Source of the DNA: Stappia sp.
GTDB lineage: Bacteria > Pseudomonadota > Alphaproteobacteria > Rhizobiales > Stappiaceae
DNA length: 64,000 nt
Reading direction: 5' to 3'
Assembly: GCA_002722295.1 (NCBI GenBank)
Contig: PBLF01000035.1
Span: forward strand, 62,001 to 126,000
Numbering within the stretch: the first letter of the stretch is position 1; every line of letters starts with the position of its first letter. This document shows positions 25,548-35,500 of the stretch, in pieces. The notes under the pieces are model-generated. The model made no database searches, was not told where the DNA came from, and worked only from the letters and a program-made list of their open reading frames with translations. The position numbers and the translations under genes were made by a program.

Positions 25548-26795
25548 TCAGTTGGTGACGAGGCGGGCGAGATCCTGCTTCGCGCGGGCAAGACCCTCGG
25601 CGGGTTCCACCTGGCCGTCCAGGATACGGGCCACCCACTGGCGCCACACGTCCTGCCCCTCGAGACCGCGTGCGCCCGGCCAGATCGTCTCGGGCGTCAG
25701 GCCGGCCTCGAGCTGGGCGTAGGAGGCCTCCTGCAGCGGCTTGCGCGGAAGGTCGTGCACGGAGGTGTTGAGATAGCCGACCTCGGACCAGATCTCCTGG
25801 CCTTCCTTCGAGGCGCAGAAGGCGAGGAAGTCCATCGACGCCTTGGCCAGTTCCTCGTCGCGGGCGTAGATGGCGAGGAAGTTGCCGCCGGAGTTCATGT
25901 TGCGGTTGCCGGTAAGGCTCGGGAACATGACGTCCCTGAACTCGATGCCGGACTTGGCGGCGGCCGCGGCGCGCGAGGAGGAGGTGGTGACGATGGCGAT
26001 GTTGCCGGCGAACATGGCCTTCTGCTGGGCGCGATAGTCCATGTTGGTCCACAGACCGGCGCGCACCGGTTCGGCGAAGCGGGTCATGCCCTCGATGGCC
26101 TGGGGGCTGTCACAGGCGAGCGTGTCCCCGTCGAGAATGAAGCCGCCGGCGTTCTGGATGTAGGCCTGCGAGGTCCACTCGTTGTTCGACAGGTCCATGG
26201 CCGAGCGGTAGGTCGGATGGTTGCCGCCGCCGAGCGCCTTATCGATCTTCGCCGCCTGCTCCATCAGCCAGGCGTGGCTCACGTCGAGGGGGATGTTCTC
26301 GTCGAGACCGGCCTCGCGCCACAGGTCCATGTTGATCCAGGTGACCGGGGTCGACATGGCCCAGGGAAGGCCGATCAGCGCCTCGTCGATGGTGACGAGC
26401 GGGCGCACGGACGGCTTGAACTGGCCGATGATCGCCTCCGCCTTGCCGGCGTCGATCTCGTTGAAGTCGCGCGCACCAAGGGTCCGGCGGGCGAAGTAGC
26501 CGAACTTCCAGCCGGTGATCATCATCTCGGGCGGGCGGCCGGACGCGATGGAGGCCAGCGCCTTGGTGGCCATCTCCTGGTAGTCGCCGTCCATCCGGTT
26601 GACGACCGTGACGCCCGTCTTCTTCGCGTTGTAGGCGTCGACGACCTTCTGGAACGGCTGGTTCGCGCCCCAGGGGCTGGAAATGGTGACGGTCGCATCG
26701 GAGCTGGCGAGCGCGCGGAAGGGCAGCAGGGACGCGGCGGCAAGGCCGGCCGTGCCGGCCATGAAGGTACGACGCGAGGGAGTGAAGTTTGCCAT
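25548..26795 (-). CDS. Extracellular solute-binding protein of a sugar ABC transporter
   Basis: This 415-residue family 1 periplasmic binding protein has the N-terminus 'MANFTPSRRTFMAGTAGLA', a twin-arginine motif (S-R-R-T-F-M) with a hydrophobic core and 'ALASSDA' cleavage region, so Tat export is likely. The mature domain opens 'VTISSPWGANQPFQKVVDAY'. The start at 26795 has GAGAGG upstream; an in-frame ATG 21 codons earlier lacks signal-peptide character. It is the first gene of the operon and divergent from a GntR regulator. Confidence 0.92.
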   Translation of the reverse strand: MANFTPSRRTFMAGTAGLAAASLLPFRALASSDATVTISSPWGANQPFQKVVDAYNAKKTGVTVVNRMDGDYQEMATKALASIASGRPPEMMITGWKFGYFARRTLGARDFNEIDAGKAEAIIGQFKPSVRPLVTIDEALIGLPWAMSTPVTWINMDLWREAGLDENIPLDVSHAWLMEQAAKIDKALGGGNHPTYRSAMDLSNNEWTSQAYIQNAGGFILDGDTLACDSPQAIEGMTRFAEPVRAGLWTNMDYRAQQKAMFAGNIAIVTTSSSRAAAAAKSGIEFRDVMFPSLTGNRNMNSGGNFLAIYARDEELAKASMDFLAFCASKEGQEIWSEVGYLNTSVHDLPRKPLQEASYAQLEAGLTPETIWPGARGLEGQDVWRQWVARILDGQVEPAEGLARAKQDLARLVTN

Positions 26796-26848
26796 GTCGG
26801 GAACCTCTCGGAGAGCCTGTCGGGTGCTTGAGGGACGCGTCGCCTTTC

Positions 26849-26860
26849 CTGTGTACACAG
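26849..26860. promoter_or_regulatory. Palindromic operator candidate for the GntR regulator
   Basis: CTGTGTACACAG is a perfect 12-base palindrome, 54 bases upstream of the binding-protein start in the divergent intergenic region. The G-T-[AG]-T-A-C-A-C core fits operators of HutC/GntR-type regulators. Confidence 0.6.
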
Positions 26861-27012
26861 CAGCGACAGGGTGGTTCTATCAAGGCCGCACGAAAGATCT
26901 GTGACACCTCCGGACTATTAACTATATGTGACGCAATGGGTTTTCGGATCGTTCGGTGATTCCGGCCGGCTTCTGTAGCCGGCTTTTCCGCAAGTGCCGG
27001 AGGGGCAGGGGT

Positions 27013-27813
27013 TTGGGTTCCATCGAAGAGTTGAGGCGGCTTGCTTCCTCGGACTACGGCAGCCGGAGCGAGCGGGCGATCTGGCTCCAGATCTACGACC
27101 GGATCGGGACGGCGCTGGAAAGCGGGCTGCTGGCGGAAGGGGAGCGCCTGCCGGGCGAGGACGACCTCGCCACGCTCTTCGGGGTCAACCGGGTAACGCT
27201 CCGCCGCGCGCTTGACCGCCATCAGCGCGAAGGGCGGCTTCAGGCACGCAAGGGTGTCGGCATCTTCGTGCGCGCGCCGGCCGTGCGCTATGTCGTTCAC
27301 CGCTACGAGGCCTTCAACGAATCCGTGTGCGACGACGCGGCCGAACTCAGGATCCTCTCCGTCACCCGCCGTCCGCCATCGCCGGCGGCCCGGCGCGGGT
27401 TCGACCTTGGGGAGGGTGCGGAGGTCTTCGAGATGCGCAACGCGATCGTTATCGGCGAGACGCCGGTCTACCTGGCGACGAAGGAATTCCGCGTCGACGT
27501 GTTCGCCGGGCTCGAGGAGGTCGTGGCCCGGGGCGGCACGATCCTGGATGCCTATGCGGCGGCGGGCATCCCGCGCTATGTGCGGGCCGAGACCCGGATT
27601 TCCGCCGATTTTGCCACCGAGACGGAAGCCTCCGAGCTGCAGGTCTCCCAGGGGGCGCCGCTGTTGCGTTCGCGCTCCTTCAACACGGACCCGGACGGGC
27701 GCGTGATCGAGGTGAACGCGGGGTGCTGGCCGATGTTCAGCGTCGAACTTGTCTTTGCCAGCGGAGTTGCGGACATCGCCACCGACAGTCCTTTCGACGC
27801 GTCCCCGCGTTGA
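27013..27813 (+). CDS. GntR-family regulator, HutC subfamily (UTRA domain)
   Basis: This protein of about 266 residues has an N-terminal winged helix ('WLQIYDRIGTALESGLLAEG', 'RLPGEDDLATLFGVNRVTLRRAL') and a C-terminal UTRA effector domain (about 95-255). The start is uncertain: TTG at 27013 has GGAGGGG 9-13 bases upstream; an ATG at 26956 adds 19 basic, unconserved-looking residues. It is divergent from the sugar ABC operon and probably represses it in the absence of a sugar phosphate. The effector is inferred from context. Confidence 0.87.
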   Translation: MGSIEELRRLASSDYGSRSERAIWLQIYDRIGTALESGLLAEGERLPGEDDLATLFGVNRVTLRRALDRHQREGRLQARKGVGIFVRAPAVRYVVHRYEAFNESVCDDAAELRILSVTRRPPSPAARRGFDLGEGAEVFEMRNAIVIGETPVYLATKEFRVDVFAGLEEVVARGGTILDAYAAAGIPRYVRAETRISADFATETEASELQVSQGAPLLRSRSFNTDPDGRVIEVNAGCWPMFSVELVFASGVADIATDSPFDASPR

Positions 27814-27920
27814 CCTCGCAGTCATCGCGCGCCAAAGTGCAAAGGGCCGTTCGGCTCTTGCCTGACGTGTGCGCATGAGGATTCGGGCGCGCAACATTCA
27901 CACAAGCGATCAAGACACCC

Positions 27921-28673
27921 ATGCAGCAGGACACCGCGTCCTTCGGACGTTTTCGCGCGGGCCTCGTCGAGGGAATGCGCCGCACCCTGCCGGTCACGCT
28001 CTATGTCGCGCCGATGGGGTTTGCCTTCGGCGCCGCCGCCACCCAGGGTGGAATGAGCGTCGAGGCGACCCTTCTCATCAGCGCGGTCATGTGTTCCGGC
28101 TCGGCCCAGTTCGCCGCCCTCGCGGTCTATTCCTCGCTTGGCGTCGCCGTGATTCCCATGCTGCTTGCGGCTTTCACGCTGAACGCGCGCCACATTCTTC
28201 TCGGAGCCGCCATTTCGCCCTGGATGAACAAGGTGAGCTTTTCGCGTCAGGTGGCGGCCGTGATCGTCCTCAGCGAGCCGACCTGGGCGCTGGTGATCCG
28301 GATGCATGACGTGGAGGGGGTGCGCAATCCCGCCAGGCTTGCAGGCGCGCTCGCCGGCGGGGGCATCGCCATGTGGGCGTGCTGGATCGCGGGAACCGCG
28401 TTCGGCGCGATCCTGGGCTCCGATTTCGGCGACCTGTCGCGCTTCGGTCTCGACCTTCTGGTGATTGCCTTCTTCGCCTCGCTCGCGGCCGCCTTCTGGC
28501 GCAGCCCCCGGCAGGATCTGCTGCCGTGGATCGCCGCCGGCGCGGCCGCGATCCTTGCCGAACGGGTCCTGCCGCCGGGCTGGCACATTCTCGCGGGCGG
28601 CATTGTCGGCGGGCTCGTCGGTCTGCTGCTTCCCTACATCACCGGCGCGGGCGACGAGGAGACCCCGACATGA
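27921..28673 (+). CDS. azlC: AzlC family branched-chain amino acid exporter, large subunit
   Basis: This 250-residue AzlC/YgaZ-type membrane protein has about eight helices. 'GMRRTLPVTLYVAPMGFAFG' and 'LISAVMCSGSAQFAALAVYS' are the family's opening motifs, and 'LAAFTLNARHILLGAAIS' the next. With AzlD it exports branched-chain amino acids and analogues such as azaleucine. Its stop overlaps the azlD start (ATGA). Confidence 0.92.
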   Translation: MQQDTASFGRFRAGLVEGMRRTLPVTLYVAPMGFAFGAAATQGGMSVEATLLISAVMCSGSAQFAALAVYSSLGVAVIPMLLAAFTLNARHILLGAAISPWMNKVSFSRQVAAVIVLSEPTWALVIRMHDVEGVRNPARLAGALAGGGIAMWACWIAGTAFGAILGSDFGDLSRFGLDLLVIAFFASLAAAFWRSPRQDLLPWIAAGAAAILAERVLPPGWHILAGGIVGGLVGLLLPYITGAGDEETPT

Positions 28674-28978
28674 GCGAGCAGGTTCTCGTCACCCTGGTGA
28701 TCCTCGGCATGGGCGCGATCACCTTCGCCACGCGTATCGGCGGCGTTGTCATGATGCGCTTCGTGCCGCTGACGCCCGCCATCGAGCGGTTCCTGCGCTA
28801 TCTGTCCAGCTCGGTTCTGGTCGCCGTGCTGGCACCGGCTGCATACGACGGCGACCTGGCCGCCCGGGCCACGCTCGTCAGCGCCGCGCTCGTCATGTAC
28901 TTCACCCGCAATGCGCTTGCCGCCATGGCCGCCGGCGTGGCGGCCGCCATGGTGGTGCGACATTTCCTCGCCGTTTGA
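28670..28978 (+). CDS. azlD: AzlD family branched-chain amino acid exporter, small subunit
   Basis: This 102-residue AzlD/YgaH-type protein has four short hydrophobic segments, with the typical 'VTLVILGMGAITFATRIGG' start and 'RFLRYLSSSVLVAVLAPAA'. It overlaps azlC by four bases and is translationally coupled. It forms the exporter with AzlC. Confidence 0.9.
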   Translation: MSEQVLVTLVILGMGAITFATRIGGVVMMRFVPLTPAIERFLRYLSSSVLVAVLAPAAYDGDLAARATLVSAALVMYFTRNALAAMAAGVAAAMVVRHFLAV

Positions 28979-29111
28979 GCCGACCGGCGTTCCCCGGGCG
29001 CGCGGCCTTTGGAAAAACCTGCCGACCGGCATGATTTTCCCGCCCTGTTAAGGAAGGGGCAACGCCTGCGCGCCTAGCCTGATCGCGGATGGTGATCAAG
29101 AGGCTTGGAAC

Positions 29112-29315
29112 ATGACTCCAAGGGCACAGTTGCGCCAACTCATGGCGGAAGTCGACGGAGCCGCGGACAACGCGGAGCGCGCGCTGAGGCGTATGCAGGC
29201 GCAGGGCGTCGTCGGTGCCGTACCGCAGAAGAAGGCGCCGGTCGCGCCGTTTCTCGGCGGTCTCGTTCTGGCCAGCCTGCTCTTGAGCGCAAAGGTTCTC
29301 GGCCTGCAGGACTGA
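29112..29315 (+). CDS. Small hypothetical protein with one C-terminal membrane helix
   Basis: This 67-residue protein has an amphipathic, Ala/Arg-rich N-terminal helix (about 3-35, 'LRQLMAEVDGAADNAERALR'), a Lys-Lys-Pro linker, and one hydrophobic segment (about 46-62, 'APFLGGLVLASLLLSAK'). The ATG follows 'GGCTTGGAAC', a weak ribosome binding site. It has no recognised family. Codon use fits the neighbourhood, and it lies alone between azlCD and the nitrilase-family gene. Confidence 0.5.
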   Translation: MTPRAQLRQLMAEVDGAADNAERALRRMQAQGVVGAVPQKKAPVAPFLGGLVLASLLLSAKVLGLQD

Positions 29316-29399
29316 GCTTGTTTTCCGGTGTCGGGAATGGCCGTTTTTTGCAATTTCCGGGACTTGAATTGAACCCCGGGCCGGTCCAGCATCCCGGCC

Positions 29400-30344
29400 A
29401 TGACACAGCCTGATCCCAACACGAAATCTGACGCAGCGGAATCCGGCGATGCCTGGCGCATCGCCCTTTGCGCGTTCAATCTGGCGCTCGGCGGACAGTC
29501 GCCGGCCGCCTTTGTCGCCGGTGTGGACGCGCGTCTGACCCGCGCCCGCGAGGAGGGCGCCCGCCTTCTCGTTCTCCCCGAATACGTGAGCGAGGCGTTT
29601 CTCGCCTGGAAGCCGGAAGGCCTGCCGGTCACCGGCGAGCTTGCCTTCATGGCGGAGGAGGGCGCGCGCATCCTGCCCTCGCTCGAGGCGCTTGTCGCGC
29701 GTCACGGCATCGGTCTTGTTGCCGGCTCCATGCCCGTCCCGGACGGCAAGGGCGGTTTCTTCAACCGGGCCCATGTGCTGCTTCCCGACGCGTCCTCCTT
29801 CGTCCACGACAAGCTGGCGCTGACGCCCTTCGAGCTGGAGGCGGACGGCTGGCTGCTGACCGCGGGTGGAGAACTCGGCGTATTCGAGCACGAGGGGCTG
29901 CGCATTGCCGTGCTGATCTGCCTCGACGTGGAAATGCCGGCGCTGTCGGTGCTGCTTGCCGGGCTGAAGCCGGACCTTCTCATCGTGCCGTCGATGACGT
30001 CGAATCTCGCCGGGTATTCCCGCGTCTTCGGCTGTGCCAGGGCGCGGGCGGTGGAACTGATGGCGGCGGTCGCCGCATGCGGGTGCGTCGGCGTTGCCGA
30101 GGGGGCGACGCAACCGGCCTCGAACGTGTCGGGTGCCTCGCTTTTCCTCCCCTGCGAGCCGACGCTCGGCTATACCGGAATTGGCGGCGAAATTGCCGCG
30201 ACGGACGGGATGGACGGCGAGGAGCCGTTCCTCGTCGCGGATGTGCCGATTGCGGAAATCCGAAGGCTCCGTTCGGGCGAGGCGGAAGTCTGGCCCGGGG
30301 CCTGGTCGGCGCGGGACGTGATCGTGAAGGGCAACGACGGATGA
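29400..30344 (+). CDS. Carbon-nitrogen hydrolase (nitrilase superfamily)
   Basis: This 314-residue protein has the Glu-Lys-Cys triad: 'VLPEYVSEAF' (Glu61), 'FVHDKLALTPFE' (Lys138) and 'AVLICLDVEMP' (Cys174). The sequence around the cysteine differs from true nitrilases and resembles amidase/carbamoylase-like branches. The substrate is unknown. Its stop overlaps the next gene's start as ATGA, indicating an operon with the DUF423 protein. Confidence 0.88.
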   Translation: MTQPDPNTKSDAAESGDAWRIALCAFNLALGGQSPAAFVAGVDARLTRAREEGARLLVLPEYVSEAFLAWKPEGLPVTGELAFMAEEGARILPSLEALVARHGIGLVAGSMPVPDGKGGFFNRAHVLLPDASSFVHDKLALTPFELEADGWLLTAGGELGVFEHEGLRIAVLICLDVEMPALSVLLAGLKPDLLIVPSMTSNLAGYSRVFGCARARAVELMAAVAACGCVGVAEGATQPASNVSGASLFLPCEPTLGYTGIGGEIAATDGMDGEEPFLVADVPIAEIRRLRSGEAEVWPGAWSARDVIVKGNDG

Positions 30345-30766
30345 CGGTCGATTACATGAGCAACACCACCGACAAGGCCGACCATCTGCTCGGCGAGGAA
30401 CGCGCCTGCGGCGCGGCCATCCTGTTCGGCGGGATTTCCGGTGGCCTCGGCGTCGCGTTCGCCGCAATCGGGTCGCATCTTCCAGGGGCCGAACTTCTGG
30501 TGACCGCCTCGCAGATGCTCATGTTTCATGCGCCTGCGTTCCTCGCGCTGGCGGTCCTGCGCGGTGTCGGTCCGCGCCATCTGGTTCCCGCGAGCGTGAT
30601 CTGCCTCGCGATCGGCCTGCTGCTCTTCGCCGGCGACCTGTCCCTGCGGGCGTTCCTGGGCGAGCGGGCCTTCCCAATGGCCGCGCCCATCGGCGGCGGA
30701 CTGATGATTCTTGGCTGGACCGGCGTGGTGATGGTCGGCGTGGCCCGGATGATGCGGCGCGGCTGA
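30341..30766 (+). CDS. DUF423-like membrane protein
   Basis: This 141-residue protein has four hydrophobic helices. '[22 protein letters not shown]' and '[16 protein letters not shown]' fit the DUF423/YgdD pattern in which an A-F-G-A-H-type first segment and an H-A-x-x-L-x second segment occur. Function is unknown. The ATG at 30341 overlaps the nitrilase stop; an ATG five codons later is possible. Confidence 0.7.
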   Translation: MTVDYMSNTTDKADHLLGEERACGAAILFGGISGGLGVAFAAIGSHLPGAELLVTASQMLMFHAPAFLALAVLRGVGPRHLVPASVICLAIGLLLFAGDLSLRAFLGERAFPMAAPIGGGLMILGWTGVVMVGVARMMRRG

Positions 30767-30932
30767 CGCGCTTCGACAGGCCGGGCGACGCAAAGCCTCG
30801 ACGCGATGTCGCTTTTCGGCAAGACGACGGGGCGGATGCGCTGCACAAAGCGAGAGGCGCGCGGGCCATGGAGCCCCCGTTGTCCGGCGCTCCTGCCCTC
30901 GCACCCGGCGGCACTGCTTGAAAGAGGTGACG

Positions 30933-32186
30933 ATGACCCGTTTCTCCTTCTGGGATCTGGCCTTGAAGGCGCTCAACGCCCATCAGGACTGGGGGCGCCA
31001 GTGGCGTCAGCCCGATCCGAAACCGGCGTATGACGTCGTCATCATCGGCGCCGGCGGCCACGGGCTCGCCACCGCCTACTATCTCGCCTCGCAGCACGGG
31101 ATCACCAATGTGGCCGTGCTCGAGAAGGGCTGGCTCGGCGGCGGCAATACGGGTCGAAACACGACCATCGTGCGCTCCAACTACCTGTGGGAGGAGAGCG
31201 AGGGGCTCTACGACCATGCCATGGACCTCTGGCAGGGGCTGTCGCAGGAGCTCAACTACAACGTCATGTATTCGAAGCGCGGCGTGCTGATGCTCGCGCA
31301 TACGATCCATGACGTGCAGGTGTTCAAGCGGCACGTGCACGCCAACCGCCTCGCCGGCGTCCAGAACGAATGGCTGACGCCGGAAGAGGCGAAGGAGTTC
31401 TGCCCGCCGCTCAATATTTCCGGGAACGTGCGCTATCCCGTCCTCGGCGGCGCGCTTCAGCGCAGGGGCGGCGTCGCCCGCCACGATGCCGTGGCCTGGG
31501 GCTATGCACGCGGTGCCGACCGCCTCGGCGTCGACATCATCCAGAACTGCGCCGTGACCGGGATCCGGCGTGGCGCGGACGGAGCCGTCACCGGCGTCGA
31601 GACCTCGCGCGGCTTCATCGGCGCCAAGAAGGTTGGCGTCGTCGCGGCGGGTCACTCGACCGTGGTGATGGACATGGCCGGCGTCAGGATGCCGCTGGAA
31701 TCCTACCCGCTGCAGGCGCTCGTGTCCGAGCCGGTCAAGCCCGTCTTCCCCTGCGTGGTCATGTCCAACACGATGCACGCCTATATCTCCCAGTCGGACA
31801 AGGGCGAACTGGTCATCGGCGCGGGAACCGACCAGTACGTTTCCTACAGCCAGACCGGCGGCCTGCAGATCACCACCCACACGGTGGACGCCATCTGCGA
31901 GCTCTTCCCGCAGTTCCGCCGGATGCGGATGCTGAGGAACTGGGGCGGCATCGTCGATGTGACGCCGGACCGCTCGCCCATCCTGGCGAAGACCCCGGTC
32001 CCCGGGCTCTACGTCAACTGCGGCTGGGGCACGGGCGGGTTCAAGGCGACGCCGGGCTCGGGCCATGCCTTCGCGCACACGATCGCGCATGACGAGCCCC
32101 ACCGGGTCAATGCGCCCTTCACGCTGGACCGGTTCCGCACCGGACGGCTCATCGACGAGGCGGCCGCCGCCGCCGTCGCCCACTGA
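30933..32186 (+). CDS. soxB: Sarcosine oxidase subunit beta
   Basis: This 417-residue FAD-dependent subunit of heterotetrameric sarcosine oxidase demethylates sarcosine to glycine. The dinucleotide fold is '[19 protein letters not shown]' near residues 34-52. His184 in '[14 protein letters not shown]' corresponds to the covalent FMN-attachment histidine of the family. The ATG at 30933 follows AAAGAGGTG; a TTG five codons upstream is not needed. It is the first gene of soxBDAG. The products are glycine, H2O2 and 5,10-methylene-THF. Confidence 0.96.
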   Translation: MTRFSFWDLALKALNAHQDWGRQWRQPDPKPAYDVVIIGAGGHGLATAYYLASQHGITNVAVLEKGWLGGGNTGRNTTIVRSNYLWEESEGLYDHAMDLWQGLSQELNYNVMYSKRGVLMLAHTIHDVQVFKRHVHANRLAGVQNEWLTPEEAKEFCPPLNISGNVRYPVLGGALQRRGGVARHDAVAWGYARGADRLGVDIIQNCAVTGIRRGADGAVTGVETSRGFIGAKKVGVVAAGHSTVVMDMAGVRMPLESYPLQALVSEPVKPVFPCVVMSNTMHAYISQSDKGELVIGAGTDQYVSYSQTGGLQITTHTVDAICELFPQFRRMRMLRNWGGIVDVTPDRSPILAKTPVPGLYVNCGWGTGGFKATPGSGHAFAHTIAHDEPHRVNAPFTLDRFRTGRLIDEAAAAAVAH

Positions 32187-32209
32187 AGCTCCGCATCCGA
32201 GGATACGCC

Positions 32210-32515
32210 ATGCTGCTGATCCCCTGTCCCTATTGCGGCGTCGAGCGCCCGGAGATCGAATTCTCCTGCGCGGGCGAGGCCCATGTCGACCGTCCGGTCG
32301 ACCCGTCGGCGCTCGATGACGCTGCGTGGGTGGACTATCTCTACCATCGCACCAACCCCAAGGGTGAGCATGCCGAGCGCTGGCGCCACACGCACGGGTG
32401 CGGGCGCTTCTTCAATGCCGTGCGCGACACGGTGAGCGACCGGTTCGTGTGTATCTACAAGGCGGGCGAGCCGCGCCCGGCGGTTTCCGGTGCCGAGGGG
32501 GAGGGCGCGCGATGA
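32210..32515 (+). CDS. soxD: Sarcosine oxidase subunit delta
   Basis: This 101-residue small subunit binds zinc through 'LIPCPYCGVERPE' plus a distal His/Cys in 'WRHTHGCGRFF'. The pattern 'VDYLYHRTNPKGEHAERW' is characteristic. Its stop overlaps the soxA start by four bases. Zinc ligands are inferred from known structures of the family. Confidence 0.95.
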   Translation: MLLIPCPYCGVERPEIEFSCAGEAHVDRPVDPSALDDAAWVDYLYHRTNPKGEHAERWRHTHGCGRFFNAVRDTVSDRFVCIYKAGEPRPAVSGAEGEGAR

Positions 32516-35500
32516 GCGAGGAGTTCCGGCTTGCCTCGGGCGGGCGGCTCGACCGCAAGCGCCCTGTCACCTTCACCTTCGACGGAAAGCGGCTGACCGG
32601 CTTCCACGGCGACACGCTGGCGGCCGCGCTGCTGGCCAACGGCATTCATCTCGTCGGCCGCTCGTTCAAGTATCACCGTCCGCGCGGCATCCTCACCGCC
32701 GGGTCGGAGGAGCCGAACGCGCTCGTCGGCGTCGCGAAATCCGCCGACGCGGCGGCGCGCGGACAGAGCGTGCCGAACCTGCGCGCGACCCAGGTCGAGA
32801 TCCACGAGGGGCTGGTGGCGGAAAGCCAGAACCGCTTTCCCTCGCTCGCCTTCGACGTCGGCGCGATCAACGACAAGTTCTCGCCGCTCTTCGTCGCGGG
32901 CTTCTACTACAAGACCTTCATGTGGCCGAAGGCGTTCTGGAACAAGGTCTACGAGCCCGTGATCCGTGCCGCCGCCGGCCTCGGCAAGGCGCCGACCGCG
33001 CCGGATCCGGACCGCTATGCCAACCGCTACGCCCATTGCGACGTCCTCATCGCGGGCAGCGGTCCCGCGGGTCTCGCGGCGGCCCTTGCGGCCGGGCGGG
33101 CGGGAGCACGCGTGATCCTCGCCGACGAGCAGCCGGAATTCGGCGGATCGCTTCTCGCCGATCCGAAGGCCGAAATCGACGGCAAGCCAGCGGCGGAGTT
33201 CGTCGCCGACGCGATCGCCGAGCTTGAGGCGCTGGACAACGTCACGCTGCTGCCGCGCACTACCGTCTTCGGCGCGTTCAATCACAATTTCATGGCGGCG
33301 GCCGAGCGTGTCACCGACCATCTGGCGGCGCCCGGAGCCGACCAGCCGCGTGAGCGGCTGTGGCAGATCCGCGCGAAGCGCATCGTCTTCGCCACCGGCG
33401 CCATCGAGCGTCCGCTGGTGTTCCCGGAGAACGACCGCCCCGGCATCATGATGGCCGAGGCGGCGCGGATCTATCTGCACCGTCACGCGGTGCTGCCGGG
33501 CCGCGAGATCGTCGTCTTCACCGCCTGCGACAGCGCCTGGACGGCCGCACTTGAGATCGCCTCGTCCGGCGGCAGGGTTGCGGCGATCATCGACCTGCGC
33601 AAGGACGTGGACACGGATCTCGTGGAGGCCGCGCGGGCGGCCGGAATTCGCGTCGAGACCTCCTGCGCGGTGACGGGCGTTCTGGGCAAGAAGCGGGTGA
33701 AGGGCGTCATGCTCGGCCGCGTCTCGCAGTCCGGCGACGTGACCTCGGCTGGCGAGATGTCCTGTGACGCGCTGCTCATGTCGGGCGGATTCACGCCCAA
33801 TGTGGCGCTTCATTCCCAGTCGCGCGGCAAGCTCTCCTTCGATACGGAGCGTGGTGCCTTCCTGCCGGTCACCGACGAGACGGCGGGGCATCGCTCCGCC
33901 GGAGCGTGTGGCGGCACGGAAGGGCTCCTTGAGGCTCTGGCGTCCGGCGCGCGCGCCGGTGTCGAGGCGGTCAGGGCGGCGCGCGGCGATGCGGCGGAGC
34001 AGCCGGCCTTCACCGTCGCCGGCGAGCAGCCCGTGACCGGCTGGTGGCTTGGCGCGGTGCCGCACGACCGGGATGCCTCCCGCGTCCGCGCCTTCGTCGA
34101 TTACCAGAACGACGTGACGGCCAAGGACCTGAAGCTTGCCGTGCGCGAGGGGATGCACTCCATCGAGCACATCAAGCGCTACACGACCACCGGCATGGCG
34201 ACCGACCAGGGGCGGCTTTCCAACATGAACGCGCTGGCGATCGCCTCCACGGCGCTTCAGCGCGAGATCCCGGCGGTCGGCCTCACCACCTTCCGCCAGC
34301 CCTACACGCCGGTCACCTTCGGCACGCTCGCCACCACGTCGCGCGGCGAGCTGTTCGACCCGGTGCGCAAGACCGCGATCCACGACTGGGCGGAAGAGCG
34401 GGGCGCGGCCTTCGAGGACGTGTCGCTGTGGAAGCGTGCCTGGTATTTCCCGAGAGGGGGCGAGGACATGCACGCCGCGGTGCTGCGCGAATGCGGCACG
34501 GTGCGCGACAGCGTCGGCGTGTTCGACGCCTCCACGCTCGGCAAGATCGAGGTGGTCGGACCGGATGCGGCGGAGTTCCTGGAGCGCATCTACACCAACC
34601 CGTGGAAGAAGCTCGGCGTCGGGCGTCTGCGCTACGGTCTGATGCTCAACGAGGCCGGCTTCATCATGGATGACGGCGTCGTCGGACGCATGGCCGAGGA
34701 TCGCTTCCACATCACCACCACGACCGGTGGCGCGCCGCGCGTTCTCGCCCACATGGAGGACTACCTCCAGACCGAGTGGCCGGATCTGAACGTCTGGCTC
34801 ACCTCCACCACGGAGCAGTGGGCGGTGATCGCGGTGCAGGGGCCGAAGGCGCGCGATGTCATCGCGCCGCTGGTCGACGACATCGACCTGTCCACCGACG
34901 CCATGCCGCACATGTCCGTGCGCGAGGGCCATGTGATGGGCGGCATTCCCTGCCGGCTGTTCCGCATGAGTTTCACCGGCGAGATGGGCTTCGAGCTCAA
35001 CGTTCCGCCGAGCCGTGCACGTCACGTCTGGGAAGCGGTCCATGCCAACGTCGAGAAGGCCGGTGGCTGTGCCTACGGCACCGAGACGATGCATGTGCTT
35101 CGCGCGGAAAAGGGCTTCATCATCGTCGGTCAGGAGACGGACGGCACGGTGACGCCCGACGATGTCGGCATGACCTGGGCCATCGGCAAGAAGAAGCGCG
35201 ACTTCGTCGGCAAGCGCTCGCTCGCGCGTCCCGACCTGGTCGCCGAGGGGCGCAAGCAGCTTGTCGGCCTTCTGGCCACGGACGGCCGGACCCTGCTCGA
35301 GGAGGGTGCGCAGGTCACCGAGAGCGCCACGCCGCCGCGCGGCACCCCGGCTCTCGGCCATGTGACGTCGTCCTATGCGTCCGCTGCCCTTGGCCGGCCC
35401 TTCGCGCTCGCGATGATCGCCAACGGCCGGGCGCGAACCGGCGAGATACTGCATGTGCCCATGCCCGGCGGCGCGATTGCCGTCGAGGTCGTCTCTCCCG

